Shown here: positions 48,919 through 62,400 of the stretch, one piece after another
How the letters are laid out: each line of letters begins with the position of its first letter
How positions within the stretch are numbered: the stretch's first letter is position 1
NCBI GenBank assembly: GCA_963969395.1
Contig: OZ017802.1
Coordinates: 1,862,501 to 1,926,500 of the forward strand
Source: Pseudoscleropodium purum
Taxonomy: Eukaryota > Streptophyta > Bryopsida > Hypnales > Brachytheciaceae
Length of the DNA stretch: 64,000 nucleotides
Reading direction: 5' to 3'
Made by a program: the position numbers and the translations under genes
The notes under the pieces: model-generated
What the model saw: only the letters and a program-made list of their open reading frames with translations
The model's database searches: none
Told to the model about the DNA's origin: nothing

Positions 48919-49920
48919 ATGCCTAGAAAGTGAGTGTGTGGAAAGTCCATTTTTCCAAGCATACATCACTAACCAAGAGACAATTGTTCATTTAAAGCGT
49001 CTCTAAAACAATTTACTACTCTATACTACTTAGAACATTTGAAATCTAATTACAAAGACAATTAGCCCCATTTATACTATTTGTGTGAAAATAAATTGGC
49101 AAATTGTCTACATTTATATTGCCAAAGACAATCAATCAAAATTCCAAAAATTTTAAATGACAATAAGTATATGTTGGGATAAATGTTGAGTTTTGTTACC
49201 AAGACTAAGATCCTAATTATTGATCATCTTACATCCTCCATTCCTATATAAACAGTTGCATGCTATAATGACCTTGCATACATGAAGTTGAAACTTGTAT
49301 AAATGATGAGCATTGATTCCAATTGGATGAATTCAATAATAAATTGGTCACAAAATTTCTATGGACTTATTATATGAGTATTGATTCAAAAGTATGTCTA
49401 AATTCAAAATTTTGTCCAACAAGACAACCTTGCTTTTAACATCAAGTGAAAATATACCTTTTTATTCAAGGATCAACCTAGATCAATTATAGTAAAGCGT
49501 TGGTGAATTTTATCCATGATGTATCCATGCAATCTCTGCATATGTACATTGAGAAGTTAAGAAGGTCAAATTCGTTTTGTTTGTAATATTACTTGGATTG
49601 TAATTAATACCAAGACTAGAACTTGAATTGTGTATCAATTATAATGTCTAGATGTTCGCAAGTTTGATATATATATATATATATGCTATTTCTTTATATC
49701 TTCATCTCTTGATCTCATTGAAAAGTTGAAATTATCAACCAAATCCAAACTAATTGGCTTCATAATACCTCAAAGCAAAGGTCTTTTCTGAGCCTTAATT
49801 CATAAAAAGGTTGGATTTTTTTCCACAACTTTAAGACTACAATCCACAGTCTTAATCCCATTGCATAGCTATAGGGGCTGATCTCTATAGTTATACACTA
49901 TAAAAAAAAAAAAATTTTAA
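48919..49920. other. No gene seen; contains an (AT)n microsatellite
   Basis: AT-rich sequence. A pure AT dinucleotide run lies at about 49669-49685. A TATATAAACAG phrase near 49243 resembles a TATA box, but no gene follows. Confidence 0.4.
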
Positions 49921-50087
49921 ATGACGACCCTAATTATTTTTAAACCAATTTTAGGTGATGTTTAATACAAACCTATATTTTTATGTCAACAAAAACATTC
50001 AACGTACATTAATGTTGACATAAAAACATGGGTTTGTTGCATTAGACATCACCTAAAATCCATTTAAAAATATTAGAGCTCGTCACC
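49921..50087. repeat. Foldback element with arms of about 70 bp
   Basis: Left arm 49921-49990 (TTTTAGGTGATGTTTAATAC, TTTTTATGTCAAC) pairs with 50013-50087 (GTTGACATAAAAA, GACATCACCTAAAA) with few mismatches and a short loop of about 20 bp. It sits next to a TTAA-type fragment (50100-50275). Confidence 0.75.
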
Positions 50088-50099
50088 TAAAACGTAGGA

Positions 50100-50275
50100 C
50101 TATATTGTCAAAGTTTCTAAAATTTCCTTGACATAATTTTATACTAGTCTAATGCAAGAACCTATGGTTAGATATGCAAAAGAAGTAAAAAAAATTAAGA
50201 GTTTGCACTTCACAATAGAAATGACAATTTTGAATGTTTTTTGACCAAAAAAAGACCTTGGTCCTTCATATTTAA
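50100..50275 (+). mobile_element. Right-end fragment of a TTAA-type element
   Basis: Matches 52845-53010 (TGCAAGAACCTATGGTTAGATATG; TTTTGAATGTTTTTTGACC; CCTTGGTCCTT). The left part is missing, perhaps removed or displaced by the foldback insertion. Confidence 0.5.
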
Positions 50276-50607
50276 ATTAATAGATAAGCCATAGAATAAT
50301 GAAAATTATTCTTCAACTAAAATTTCTAGATGAATGATTATCCATTTTTAGTAAAAAAATATTCTAATGATAGGAAATTGTATTAAGTGTAGTTATCTAA
50401 TAATACAATGTTCAAGTCATTTCAAGCTTTTATGCATTCAAAACACAATTAAGAAGTTGACAACGATTAACATTATTTATACTACAACAACCGAATATTT
50501 TACACCCAATTTTTACCTTAAAATGACCAAATTGTTAATTCTTACTTACTTGTAGAGTAAAGCTCCAATCCCATTTCATTAGCCATACCAAACTCATGAA
50601 AAATTAA

Positions 50608-51529
50608 CCCCTAAATTCCCATTGTCCCCTCGAGGGACTAATCAAATTTCGGAAAGGTTCTTTTGACCTCAAATTTTGATGAATTGTTTTGAAACTTTCT
50701 TGTAAGATATAAAAACTGATTATCTACACGGGAATATAATTTTTATTTCAATTGGTGCCCAAGAGCAAAAGTTATACCACAAAAAGCCTGAAACTGAACT
50801 TGGCGGGCATCACAAAAAAATTGCAAAAAATCAAAATGACGTTTAATTTTTTTTCCCTTGAAATAATTTTTTTTATCTACATGTGAAGCTTTGATTTGTT
50901 CTATTTGGACTAGTAATGAGAAAGTTAAGGACAATCTTGTTTTTCAGGCAATTTCAACATCTTCTTGAAAAAATAACTTGTAGGATTCATTTTTGAATGC
51001 AATTTTCACAATTTTTCACAATTTTCTTTTAGAGAATGTTGTGTTTTCTTGCTAAAACAATCTCACCATTGGAATTATTGTCTTTCAATCCCATCTTGGA
51101 GTTATTAATTATTTAGTTTTTTTTCCAATCTTCGACCTACTTCTACTTAGCATTTTTTTAAAGAATGAAAATCAAGTGTGTTTTTGTTTTTTTTAAATTT
51201 CTTAGAATTTCAACTCAATCCTTCAACATAAAAAATTTTAAATTCAAAGTCTGTAGTGCAAAAAAATTCCACAAATGGCGGTCAAAGTCATCTGAAATTG
51301 CAGGCCAGTGTTCAAAAAAACTTTCTTTTTCAACTTTGAATGCTAATATCTTCCAATCTATATGGTCAAACTTCATGAAAATTTTACCACATGAGCTAAG
51401 ACAAGTGAAGTGCAAGATCCTATGGTTAGATTCTAAGAAAATAATTTTTTTTGTTTTCATGGGTGCATGTAGCAAAAACGGCAGTTTTGAGTGATTTTAA
51501 ACAGAAAAATGGCTTTGGGACTATAGGGG
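50608..51529 (+). mobile_element. TTAA-flanked non-autonomous element, family B copy 2
   Basis: A 922-bp element between TTAA at 50604-50607 and 51530-51533. It is collinear with 6028-6953 along its whole length with scattered substitutions (CCCCTAAATTCCCATTGTCC at the left end; right end inward CCCCTATAGTCCCAAA). Open frames in it mirror those of copy 1 and are not transposase-like. Confidence 0.85.
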
Positions 51530-51533
51530 TTAA

Positions 51534-52099
51534 AGTGGAAAAACTTGATTTATAATGACCTAATTCCTACTCAATGTTATCAATTATAATTACAAAATAA
51601 ATCTAATATTCATTCACACATGGAACAACCTAAAAGCTTGTTTGAACACCATAAATTACAATTGCAATAACAACTACAATATGAACACAAAGAAACCATG
51701 TTGAAAGATACTAAATAAACATTTTAAAATTTTCAATATTTTCATATAGACAAAAAGAATTTTCAAAGCGATAGCAAAAGCCTAAAGAATTCATACAAAT
51801 AGTAGCACATAGAGACTAAAGGTTTTACATAGAATTAAATGACAAGCCTAACTATAAATAGAAAATTTCAATAAAAAAATCTTAAAACGTGTAGTAGAGC
51901 CAACATTCTAGGATTCTATTGAATTCTAAGTTATAATGTATAATAGGTGACTTGGGTTAGTAATGTTTCTATTTGTTGTTAATCTTTAGGTACACCTCCA
52001 ATTTTTGTTCACCCTATATATTTAATTAGTCATTTGAGCAATTGTACCCTTTTAAGAAAATTCATTATGTGAAATGTTCCTTCTAATAACTTTATCCTA
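51534..52099. other. No gene seen
   Basis: AT-rich flank between two TTAA-type elements. Confidence 0.35.
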
Positions 52100-52103
52100 T
52101 TAA

Positions 52104-53013
52104 CCTTGAATTCCTAAAGACCAAGAATTCCCTTGAAGGACTTATAAAGGTTATAATGATCTCAATTTTTGGTATGCTATTTCAATTTTTTTTAATAAAT
52201 ATAGAAAATATAATAGCTCTCTAAGAATATAAATTTTATTCTAATCAATTCCAATAGAAAAATTTAAGACAACCTAACTACAAAATGGAATTTTTCACAT
52301 GGCACAAAATCACAAAGATTCAAAATTAAATATTTTTTTTCCTAATAGAAAATTCTTTTGTCTATATAAAAATATTTGATTTATTCTATTTGGAATATTG
52401 ATGAGAAAATTATGGAGAGTCCATTTTTTTAGGCAAATAAAGCATCGTCTTCAAAATACAACTTTCATGATTAATTTTGAATTTAATTTTCACAATTTTT
52501 CAAAAAATTTCCAAGTGTATTTTCTTGCTTTTTAAACAATCTCATCATTAGTATTAGTGTATTTCAAGTCCATCTTAGAACTATTAACATTTCATTTTCC
52601 ATCTATCTCATACCTATTACTTTATAATTTTTTAAAGAATGAAAATTAAGTGTGTGTGTGTGTGTGTGTGTGTTTTGGTATTTTCTTATCCAAACTCTCA
52701 ACTCATTTATAAAATATAAATTTTTAAAATCAAATGTATTATACAAAGATTACTAATTAAGACAATTCAGAGACTTATAATCTAGCCTCACAAGGTACAA
52801 GAAAAACCATCATGTTTACTTTAAATCCATAAAATCTTGCAATCTACCTTGTCAAAGTTTTTGAAATTTCTTCCACCCAACTTCATACTATTTTAGTGCA
52901 AGATCCTATGGATACATATGCAAAAAAAATGTAATTAAATTTTTTTTGCACTTTATAATAGAAACAATAGTTTTGAATGTATTTTGATCCTCAAAAGGCC
53001 TTGGTCCTTTAGG
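52104..53013 (+). mobile_element. Old TTAA-type element (family B-like)
   Basis: TTAA at 52100-52103 is followed by CCTTGAATTCCTAAAGACC. The body follows family B in order (GGTTATAATGATCTCAATTTTTGG, ATTTGATTTATTCTATTTGG) and ends near CTTGGTCCTTTAGG. The right TTAA is degraded. A (TG)n microsatellite at 52651-52672 lies inside. Confidence 0.55.
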
Positions 53014-53479
53014 AAATAAACATTAGACGTTCAAATTTCAAACAATGGATTTTATATTTTTAGTTTTGATTTTCCTCTAGAATTATATTGACTTTACTTT
53101 AAATAAATTTAAACAAGAAAATTAATGAATGCAAATCTGTTCCAAGAACACAAAGTCTTGATTTTTTGTCCTTCTAAATGTTGGTGGATTTTGGAACAGG
53201 GAAGGTCCCCCTCCCTGTTCTTTAGTTTAGTTCTGTGGCTGCTCTTTCTCTTCATTGACCAGCCCGTGGGCTTGGCTGTTGTTGTTCCGGTTTCTTGCAA
53301 TGGAATTTTCATTTTCTTTTTAGATAAAAAATGTTGGTGGATTCTTGTGTTAATTCTCTTCCATTTTTATAGCATAGATCTTCTAAAAATTTATTTACAA
53401 ATTTCAACATATCAAGGTATATATACATAGATATAGCTATATTAAACACCAAAAAGTAACTTTTTTAGTTCAAAAACTA
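53014..53479. other. No gene seen
   Basis: Contains a moderately GC-rich patch at 53140-53330 with AATGTTGGTGGATT repeated twice (about 53178 and 53329). The frames there are not recognisable. Confidence 0.35.
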
Positions 53480-54236
53480 ACCCGTAAAGGGGGATTGCAA
53501 GAAAGACCTATCCTTTTAATTTGCGTCACATTGAAAGTCACAAAGATGTTTTATGCTAGAACTTTTGAAGGTAGAATCCAATGAACTTAAACTTTTTATT
53601 GGAAATGGTGTCCTTGATTGTAATAATAATTAATCCTTAGTTTTTCAAAATGAAAAGAATTCTATATTTTAGAAGTCAATTTTGCTAATTTATCACAATT
53701 TGAAATTTAGAGATTTTTAGTTCTATGGAGTACTCTGAATTAATGATCTAGAGTTGAATTTATTTGTGGTCTATTTCTATAGTAGAGGAACATGTAACAA
53801 TAAAAGGGAATCTAAAAATATATTATTTTATGGCCTCTATATTTGTACAAGTAAGGCTCCTTTGGACACACTTGTAAACATTGAAGATGGTTTTGACTTC
53901 ATTTTTTCAATGAAATATGATTATCATCAAGTCCTCACAAATTTCCTATTTTTCATTTTTATTTATTTATGATTTATGATTTATTCTTAATTTATACCTC
54001 ATTGTATCTATTTTCTATGATAATTTGTCTTTTTCTTTCAAACAATATTATTTGGGTACTTAAAAATACTCATAATATTTGAAACAATACTTTTAGCCAT
54101 TTATTTTTTAAATCAACAACAAAGATTGTTATGTTTCCAATTACTCCTAGTACTTGTATTATTAAGTGAAGAAAATACACTTTTGGCAAAACAATACAAA
54201 AACTGAGAGGTCTCTCTTGCAATCACCTTACAAGGT
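53480..54236. mobile_element. Inverted-repeat element, possibly a decayed TTAA type
   Basis: A 757-bp segment with inverted ends of about 29 bp: ACCCGTAAAGGGGGATTGCA on the left and, inward from the right, ACCTTGTAAGGTGATTGCA, both followed by AGARAGACCT. The left context CTAACCCGTAAAGG resembles TTAACCCCTAAAGG. No coding capacity. Confidence 0.5.
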
Positions 54237-57200
54237 GATTTGAATAAATAAGTTAAATAAAAATCTGAAAAAATCAGCATAAATTGAATTTAACATATTG
54301 AACTAGCCCAAAGTAAAGTTGATAACATAGTCATTAAAATATAATTTCCTATGAATGAATGACTTTCAAGATTCTTGTAGAAATGAAGAATGCATGATTT
54401 TTTTTGGAGGTGATGATAACAATAATGGGCTTGCTATTTGGAATCAAAATTCACACAACCATAAATTAATTGTTTTTATGTACAAAAGACATGTCACAAC
54501 ATGCACTAAGATAGATAGTAATCCCAATGTTAAATTGCTTACTATAAATGATTTGTCTTGAATAAAGACATTAATTAATTGTTTGCAATGGAGGCCAAAT
54601 GGCAAGTTTTGAGGGTGATATATTGCAAAAAACACATGTTGATTTTGTTGCATTCAGAGTACTAGTATAAAAATATAAGCTTTATATATATATATATATA
54701 TAATGTGTAAAATTACCAAAATATATAAAATATATACCTATATAAGATATTTAAAATTATGAAACCTTTCAAATGATATTTTCCAAAAGTTAAAATCAAT
54801 TTGAAAAAATCTCCAAAAGTTATGGACAAAAACATATAAACAATTTTTTTTTAAATGCAAATTTTAATGTTTGTATATTTAAAAAATAGTAAAATTTATC
54901 AAAAAATAAAATAAATTGGCCATTGTATTCAGCTGAAAGGGCTTTCATTCAAATGATACATTTTAACAAAATGAAAATCTATAAAATTGCTACATTCATA
55001 CAAAGAAAGAGCATTTTCATAATGCAAATTCTAGCCTCTTTTCTCAATCTCTTATTTTGTACAACACCTTCAAACATAAAGAAAAGCTAGGCTACTTTAA
55101 AAAGATAATTCTCCTACATAGAATAGTTATTCTCTAATTTAATATCCAAATTCATGTTCTTATTTCAAAAATCTAATTCTCTCTTTATTTTCTCTCAAAT
55201 AAGAAATGAACAACAAAGATTATATTGTGATCTTTTCAAACTAATTTTGATAAAAAAAAAATGAAAATAAATAGTCAATGTATTCATATACATCAAAACC
55301 TACATCCATGAATCTAAAAAATCAAAATTACAAAGCTAATATTTTATACAAGTTTTTTTTATTACTTTTACTCAATTTAGCCACTACACTTGTGCATTGG
55401 CCTCTCCAAATTTGTATAACAAGAAATCAACTTGAGATTACCTATCTCTTAGTGTTTCTTAATTATGATCTCCAGTATTATTATGATGGCATTTTTATAT
55501 GCAATGCTATATCTAGTATCCACTTTATTTTCTAAATTCTTAGTACAATCTGACAACCATCATGAAAATATTGGAATGGGATATAAGGTATTTAATCTGT
55601 AGATGAGGTAAACTATAGCATTCCAATCCAAACCAATCTAGGAAACCTCCCATCTCAAGTTGTTGGGTTGGAAAATAGAAAATAGAAATAAAAGAAAAAA
55701 TTACAGAAAACTTGCTTTGGGGAGTTGATTGCATGAATTGAGGATTACATGTAATTGGCATGTGTAGAATCTTTGTCTTCATGATACACTCTCATCAATT
55801 CACTCTTGAGTTAGGTTCAAATCAATGCAAATTGGTTCATTCTAGCAATAGAAGTATGCAACTAGTATTGAAGTCATTACAAACAAGATTGGGCACGTGT
55901 CAACTTGGGCATGGGTTGGTAGAAGCCCTACGATAGCTATTTTCTTACATCAATAGGCATGTATATAGTCTTTCCTAAGAAGCTCAAGGCAACACCCTTT
56001 TGTAAATTAAAAAAGAAACCTAGCAAAAAGTCCAAATATTATTTTTCCAATTGTAACATTGTTTCTTATATGATACATGACATACAATAGATGTGCCCAT
56101 TCCCATTTCTTTAAATAAGAATTCCTAACTCATGTACCGGTGAAGCACATTTTCTTTCTGTAATGTACTTCGTTGATATATTAGCCAAGATGGAAGTGGG
56201 TGCAGGGGTGGAAAATAATGAGTGGAAATGGGTATGACTGTCTACCTTACCTTACAAGTAGAAAATTCCGTGTTTCCAACACAGACCTGTGGAGGAATTA
56301 TTCAGTTGAAATTCCTCATTAATGCAGTTTTTTTGAATGAATCCTTCAATTCTAGTCACAGGTACAACAAGTACGAAGCTAACCAATTCCACATGACAAC
56401 CTGATTCATTATGGATTCAATCACTTCTAACAAACAAGCAATCTCAACTGTTTGTAAGGTACCTTATCTTACTTCAAATTCTCCAGGGAGTAACTTATTA
56501 GCACTTCAACAACTACCTTATCCAATTAATTTGTTATCTCCAAGTCTGGAATCTGGACCGACTTAACTTACTGCAACTCTGTGAAACAATGTCCGGGAAG
56601 AACCGGCAGTTAGTTCATTGTTAGCCAGTGCCTTTGGGAAAATAATCGGTTGGAGTGTGAAAATGGAGGATGGAAAAACCAGACAAAACATTGGTAGGAT
56701 TGGCAACCTACTGGTGTGCAAAAATAATTTGGGGGCTATTTAGCTGCCACTTCCACGAAATTGTTGGATCTTAACCGCTTGCAATTTAAAATTCAAGGCT
56801 ACTACCCAAGTTACTGGAGGTGGGTATCTTCTTGGACAAGGTGGACACTACTTCTTCTTAAACTGACTTTCAAGATGTATACAAGGATTGAGGGTTTGCC
56901 TAGTATTTGAATCTTTCTTATTGTAAAGGTGGCTTGGCGGTAGAGCAAGAGTATTACATAGTTTTTGGAGTAATCATGAAGAAGTTGTCAAATTTTTTGT
57001 AGGAGCTAAATTTCTTGAAAATGAAGATTTGTCATTGATTCTTTGTGGTATTACAAATTGATATTTATTTGTGCTTGTTACTTAGAATTGTCATAGTTAT
57101 CTAGTTGTATTTAGGGTTGTTTGGCACCATTACTAGTTGCTTGCTTACCACACTACAATTAGTGATGATGTTTGAGGGTTGATATCAAAGTTGGATTTTG

Positions 57201-58735
57201 GTACCGTGACAAATAACATCAATGATATGCAAGTTTTACAAGTAATTTGAGCAAAACTTGCATATCAATATTCAAGCTATGTTGAATCAAGTTATTGCAT
57301 CAACCAAGAAATCTTGCTCATTGACATCAAGTTGCAAATACTTTGATCAATGAAGAGTTGATAAATTTGAGACATGTGAGAATAATACATACTTAAATGA
57401 CAATCACAATAGTTTTGAACCTAATTGCCATGAAAAATAGATTATTTCCAACTTATATGGAAGGTGTATTGCAACCTTTATAAATTTGAAGTTGAAGGAA
57501 ATTGGCCGGTGAGAATTTGATACTAGAGGAAATAAATTGGAAGATTTTGCTAAGGAGAGGATGCAACTGGTGCCTCTATGAAAAAAAAAAATGGTCCCTT
57601 TATAAAGAAGAGAAATATTACCGGGGCAACTCAAAAAACTTCACGAACGCTGCTCCGAAAGCAAAGTCTGGCATGGACTTAACTTAATTACTGCAACTCT
57701 CCGCTCTTGAAACCCCTGGTGACTCTCGCGGCCTCTCTCCGTGCTTTGGTCTCGCCGGGCCGGTTCTCCTCCTTTGTCTGTCTGTCTGTGACGGGTCTGT
57801 CTTCACGACTGTCTGTCTTGTGTTTCTAGCTGTGGTGCCTCACTCCAGGTTACAGGCTTTTGCCAGGGCGTTTTTCTTTTTCTTTTTTCTTTTTTTCCAT
57901 TGACATATTGGATGGAAAATATCACATTAGTAGGCATATATCACATATCCATAATTTTGTTTTCATCCATAATCTGGAGATTTCATCTAAGATTTCTTTT
58001 AAATTGATGTTATCAAGTGAAAAATTTCATAGATTGTTGTCATTTTTTAACCAAATCATTTTGAACTGGTGTAATTTGGCACTATAAAGCCAAAATACAA
58101 ACATTAGAAGAGATTGTGGGCCTCAAAGAGATTGCGAATTCCCAACTTTGAGAACACTTTGGGAATGCTGTAAGAACACTATGAACCTGTTTGTTGACAT
58201 GGCCAAGACCTTGTCATGTTACATATTAATATTTTATCAATATTTTCATATAATTTTTGAAAAAGAAATTGAATATTATATATTTTTTATATATTTTTTA
58301 TATTTTATATATTTTTTAATTTACAAAAAAATTATTTTTTATTTTTTATTTTAATTATTATTTTTTAATTTAATTTTCTTCCTTAAAATTTTTTTTCTTA
58401 TTAAACAATCTAACTATGTCACTACTATTCCTAGCAATGGGAATAGCAATGAAACAAGCTTTTGGAGGCCCACAATCTCCCCTAATGAGCCTTGACTTAT
58501 ACTTTGCCCTTTGCAATGAAATTCTATTTCATTTGTGTCAAAAAAACAAGAAACACTCGTGGTTGCAAGACGCTAAACCTATCCCACAAAGTGGATCATG
58601 TAGGGTGCATTTATCCTTAGGGGAAAATGAAGGAGTTTTTAAAAAATTTTCACACATGATAAAATTTGAAAATTTTGAATTCATATTTTACAATCAAAGG
58701 CCCCAAATTAGTTTGCAGAGATAAATAACATCTAT
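54237..58735. other. Long region without supportable genes
   Basis: Mostly AT-rich with a (TA)n run near 54685-54701. Patches at 56.1-56.7 kb and about 57690-57860 are less AT-rich; the latter has TGTC/CTGT simple repeats near 57775-57790. GACTTAACTTACTGCAACTCT-like phrases occur at 56562 and 57677. Short frames on both strands are not recognisable. Confidence 0.4.
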
Positions 58736-58739
58736 TTAA

Positions 58740-59709
58740 TGCTAGACCGCCCAAGAGGACAAAAAGTATCCTCACATAGTTTTAAGTCCAATTGAAAGTG
58801 CTGTAACTTTTGCATCTAATGTCCAAATTCAATAAAACTTGTTGGAAAAGTTGTGCTTTGTCTTTTAGTTTACGTAGTAAAATTTTCAGATCAATCCAAT
58901 ATGAATTAAGTTTCTGGAAGCCAATCAAAGTTCACAAGTTTAATTTGAGTTCACCAAACTGCATTTGACAGCTGCAACTTTGAGGGCTTATATCTACGTC
59001 GTCAAATGTTTTTTTTCAATAAAATTTATTGAGTTATGTTTCCCTTTTAATCTATTTATTGTGTTAAAGTTTTCATGTAAATCCAAGCTTCTTGAATGTT
59101 TGGGAGCAATTCGAAGTTCCAAATTCAAACATTTTTGGATCACAGTGAACTTCAATGGCTTGTTTCTTCTCCATATAGTGTCTATTTCCAATGATTTTTT
59201 TGGTAAAGTTGCACATACTAGTCTAGTTTGTGTGGCTAAAATTTCACATTTATATAAGAAGTTATGAGTGATTGAAAAGCATTTTAGTAGAAGGAGATTT
59301 AGGCTCATATGTGTTTTTTGTAACTTTTCTTGCTATTTTTTGACATTTCAAAGCCATTTTGCAAACACATTGAGTCAATTGAATGATATTTTTTTTTTCA
59401 CCAATGTGGTTGTATGTTGGTTTTGAATCACTTCATAGTTTCAAATTTTTTCATTTGATTAGGTTTAGAAATCGAATTTCACCTCCAAATGTATTGCCCG
59501 GAAAATTTTAGCATCTTTTTTCAACATTAAAACATTATAATCTTGCAATCCGTGCGGTTGAATGACTCCAAATTTTACTTATGTTATCTAGAACATGTTC
59601 ACTACAATATTGTATGGTTGAGATTTCTATAACTTAGTGACATTTAGATTTATAGCACTTCAAAAGCAATGATATTTTTGAACTTAAAACAACCTTGGGC
59701 CTTCTAGGG
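58740..59709 (+). mobile_element. TTAA-flanked element, family E
   Basis: A 970-bp element between TTAA at 58736-58739 and 59710-59713. The left end is TGCTAGACCGCCCAAGAGG and the right end, inward, CCCTAGAAGGCCCAAGGTT: 19-bp inverted repeats with several mismatches. CCCTAGAA is close to the classical piggyBac terminus. The interior shows the recurring ATCTTGCAATCCGTG and 'TATGGTTGAGATTTCT' blocks. No transposase. Confidence 0.65.
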
Positions 59710-59713
59710 TTAA

Positions 59714-61899
59714 CACATGGCACAAAATAGGGGGCCTTTTTTAACAATTGCCTTGCATTGTCCATGGCCTAATTTGTGGAATGTGTTTAGTGTCTTGCCT
59801 CCTAGCTTGGGTTGGGTTGTAATAATTTCTTACAATGAATAAATCCTTTCATTTGCACCCAAAGAAATCCAAAATTAAAATTTTACAACGGTTTGGTGTT
59901 ACATATAGATGAATGTGCATATATTTGGACAAACAAATGATGTGTGCTAGTGATACAAGAAAATAATTGAAAAATGTCAATCTCAACAGAATGGATGAAC
60001 ATTGTAGGTGGCAATCTTGTATTGTATGTATTTTTTATTTAGTTTTAAAACTATAACTAAATTGAGTTCTAAAATGAACTTCATATATCATATTTCCATT
60101 TATAAAGAGATGAAGATAATTGACCTCTACATAAAACTTGTCATAAGTTTCATTTCATCAATTTGAATAGAATTATTCAAAGTTTTTCATCTCTTCCTTG
60201 TACAATACCGAACAACCATATTATGGAATTTCAATAAAATAAAAATCTATTTTTAGTTAATTGCTTCATTTGTTTTACTTGATAATTTATTGGAAAAAAT
60301 TGATGATAATTTTAAAATTGATTGTATAGATATACAAGAAGCATCTATATACACATCTTTTATGTTAAAAAAACTCCATTAAGTGACAAAAATATGATCT
60401 ATGAAGAGTTCAATGTGAGTTGTCATATGAATAAACTTTGTAAAATAGATATATTTCTATACTTTAGCTAGATTTTGGCAAAGTAATTGTCCCATCACAC
60501 TCAAAAGTATAAAATTAGTCATAATATAAGAATCAAATAGAAAAATCAAGTTACAATTGTATTCTATATTGTACAAAAAATTTTAAATTGTACAATAGGA
60601 TATCTGTAACATGATTGTAAAGTACTATACTGATATACCTATAAAATTTGGTTCAATCTTCTTTTTAAAGATCCACAATTTCAAGGATGTTTTTGACTGC
60701 CTAAGTTTACTTCTAAAATAAAAGGATAAAACTTATAATTTAATATGCAATACTTATTAGAAATTTGGAATGGCGCAAAACAAAACTTGACTCTAAGAAG
60801 ATGACTTGTAGTAGTTATACTTGAAGTTATATAAAAAATCAAAATCAAAATCAAAATTGATTTAGCCTACCCAAAAATACAAACCTCTTTTTTGGTCAAT
60901 GAAAGGTCTTAGGAGTAAAATAGAAGATAATTAAACCATCACAAACCTAATATTGTCTTAACTCATCTATTTATACTTTCCAATTACCTTCATGTAATAA
61001 ATTGGGAATAAACATATTTTGACTAAAGAATGTTTAAACTCAATGATTGAATTCATTGCAATGGTTTTAGAAAATTGTTACAACATAAATGAATTTAGGT
61101 ACACTTTTAATTAAATTCATTCTTCTAATTAAGAAATACCACTCTTATGCCAAATATATAAAAATGGACTATTTGAGTTGAGATTATGCAGAATGTTTTT
61201 GATGGGAATGGGATTGTCTTCTATTACTTGTAATACGTAATCTATTACACTTACCTTCTACAAAACAAATTATGGAAAATGCTACTGTATGAGTATAGAA
61301 TCTTTGAGCCCATAGGCTGAAGCCTTTAATATTTAGACACCACTCCTTCTATAAAATACAAGTATCCATATTATAGGTACCTATATTATAGACTCTTTTC
61401 ATGTTCTAGGACCTAGTGCACATGTTATGTAAACACCTTCAAATGGTTAGAGGTACAAACGTACAACTAGATTCAAGGCTTGTAGGCTCATGTCTCTATG
61501 TTCACCAACTAGCATCATTGAATAAAATACATAAATATTTTTATGTAGAGATCTTACTTCAACACACTTGGCTCTTATATCCAAAAATTTCCTTTGAAAC
61601 TCTATACATAACTTTCTTTAGCAATTGTGAGAATTCATCCTTTTGACCTTTCTTCATTATGACCCTTTGGATTTACAAAAACCAAAAAACACACACAAGC
61701 AAATACACTATGAGAGACTCAGTCCATCATAGCACCATTGACTGTAACATTCTTGAATAGGAAGCTAGAACGTCCTCTCTAGTGTCACTCTACAGAATTT
61801 TATTCCTTGTACCATGGTCCATGGTGCATGGGCAAGCTTGAAATTTTCAAGACTTTGTGTAGGGAAAAAACGTTTGCAAGTCTCCTTTCACTTGTTCCT
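59714..61899. other. No gene seen
   Basis: AT-rich sequence with no supportable frame. Confidence 0.35.
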
Positions 61900-62400
61900 G
61901 TGGCTTTGGTACCCTGACGAGCGGTCACGGTTGCACGCAATCACGAGGAATTCTTCTTCTTCTTCTTCCTGCCCTGTTTCCAAGGGAACTTCGTCCTCAG
62001 GCAACTGGAGAATGACGATCATGGCGGGTGTCCAGATCTCCCAAAAAAATCAATTTCTAAAATGCTCTTAACTTACTAGCTAACGTAGCTGACTTGCTGA
62101 CACCCCCAAATTCTCATATCGCCGCTTCTGCTTGTGACCTGCCAGTTCCTGAAGAGCTTGGAATCCGGGCTTGGAATCCAGTCGGTTCTTTGGGACGGGC
62201 GGACGGACTGTCGTGCCTTGCATTACTTTAACTCACGTCTATCCGCAAGCATACCTTGGGACGAGGTGGAAGTGGAAGTGAAAAAAAGGGCGAAGAAATG
62301 CATCATCTCTCGCACTGTTCGCCGGCTCGGCTCACGATCCGTGCAGCTGGCAGACGTACCGCAAGGTACCCACACCTAATTTAGACTGCTCACTCATTCC
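61900..62400. other. GC-rich island, possible first exon or promoter
   Basis: Base composition rises abruptly, with a (TTC)n run near 61948-61966. The frame 62134-62379 has Arg/Lys-rich gene-like codons and meets a donor-like AAG|GTACCC near 62365, but the protein (GIQSVLWDGRTDCRALHYF...) is not recognisable and no next exon can be found. Confidence 0.35.

Noticed and set aside
53125..53430. A 101-codon plus-strand frame.
   Set aside because: It is hydrophobic, overlaps a minus-strand frame and spans a duplicated AATGTTGGTGGATT phrase, with no recognisable family.
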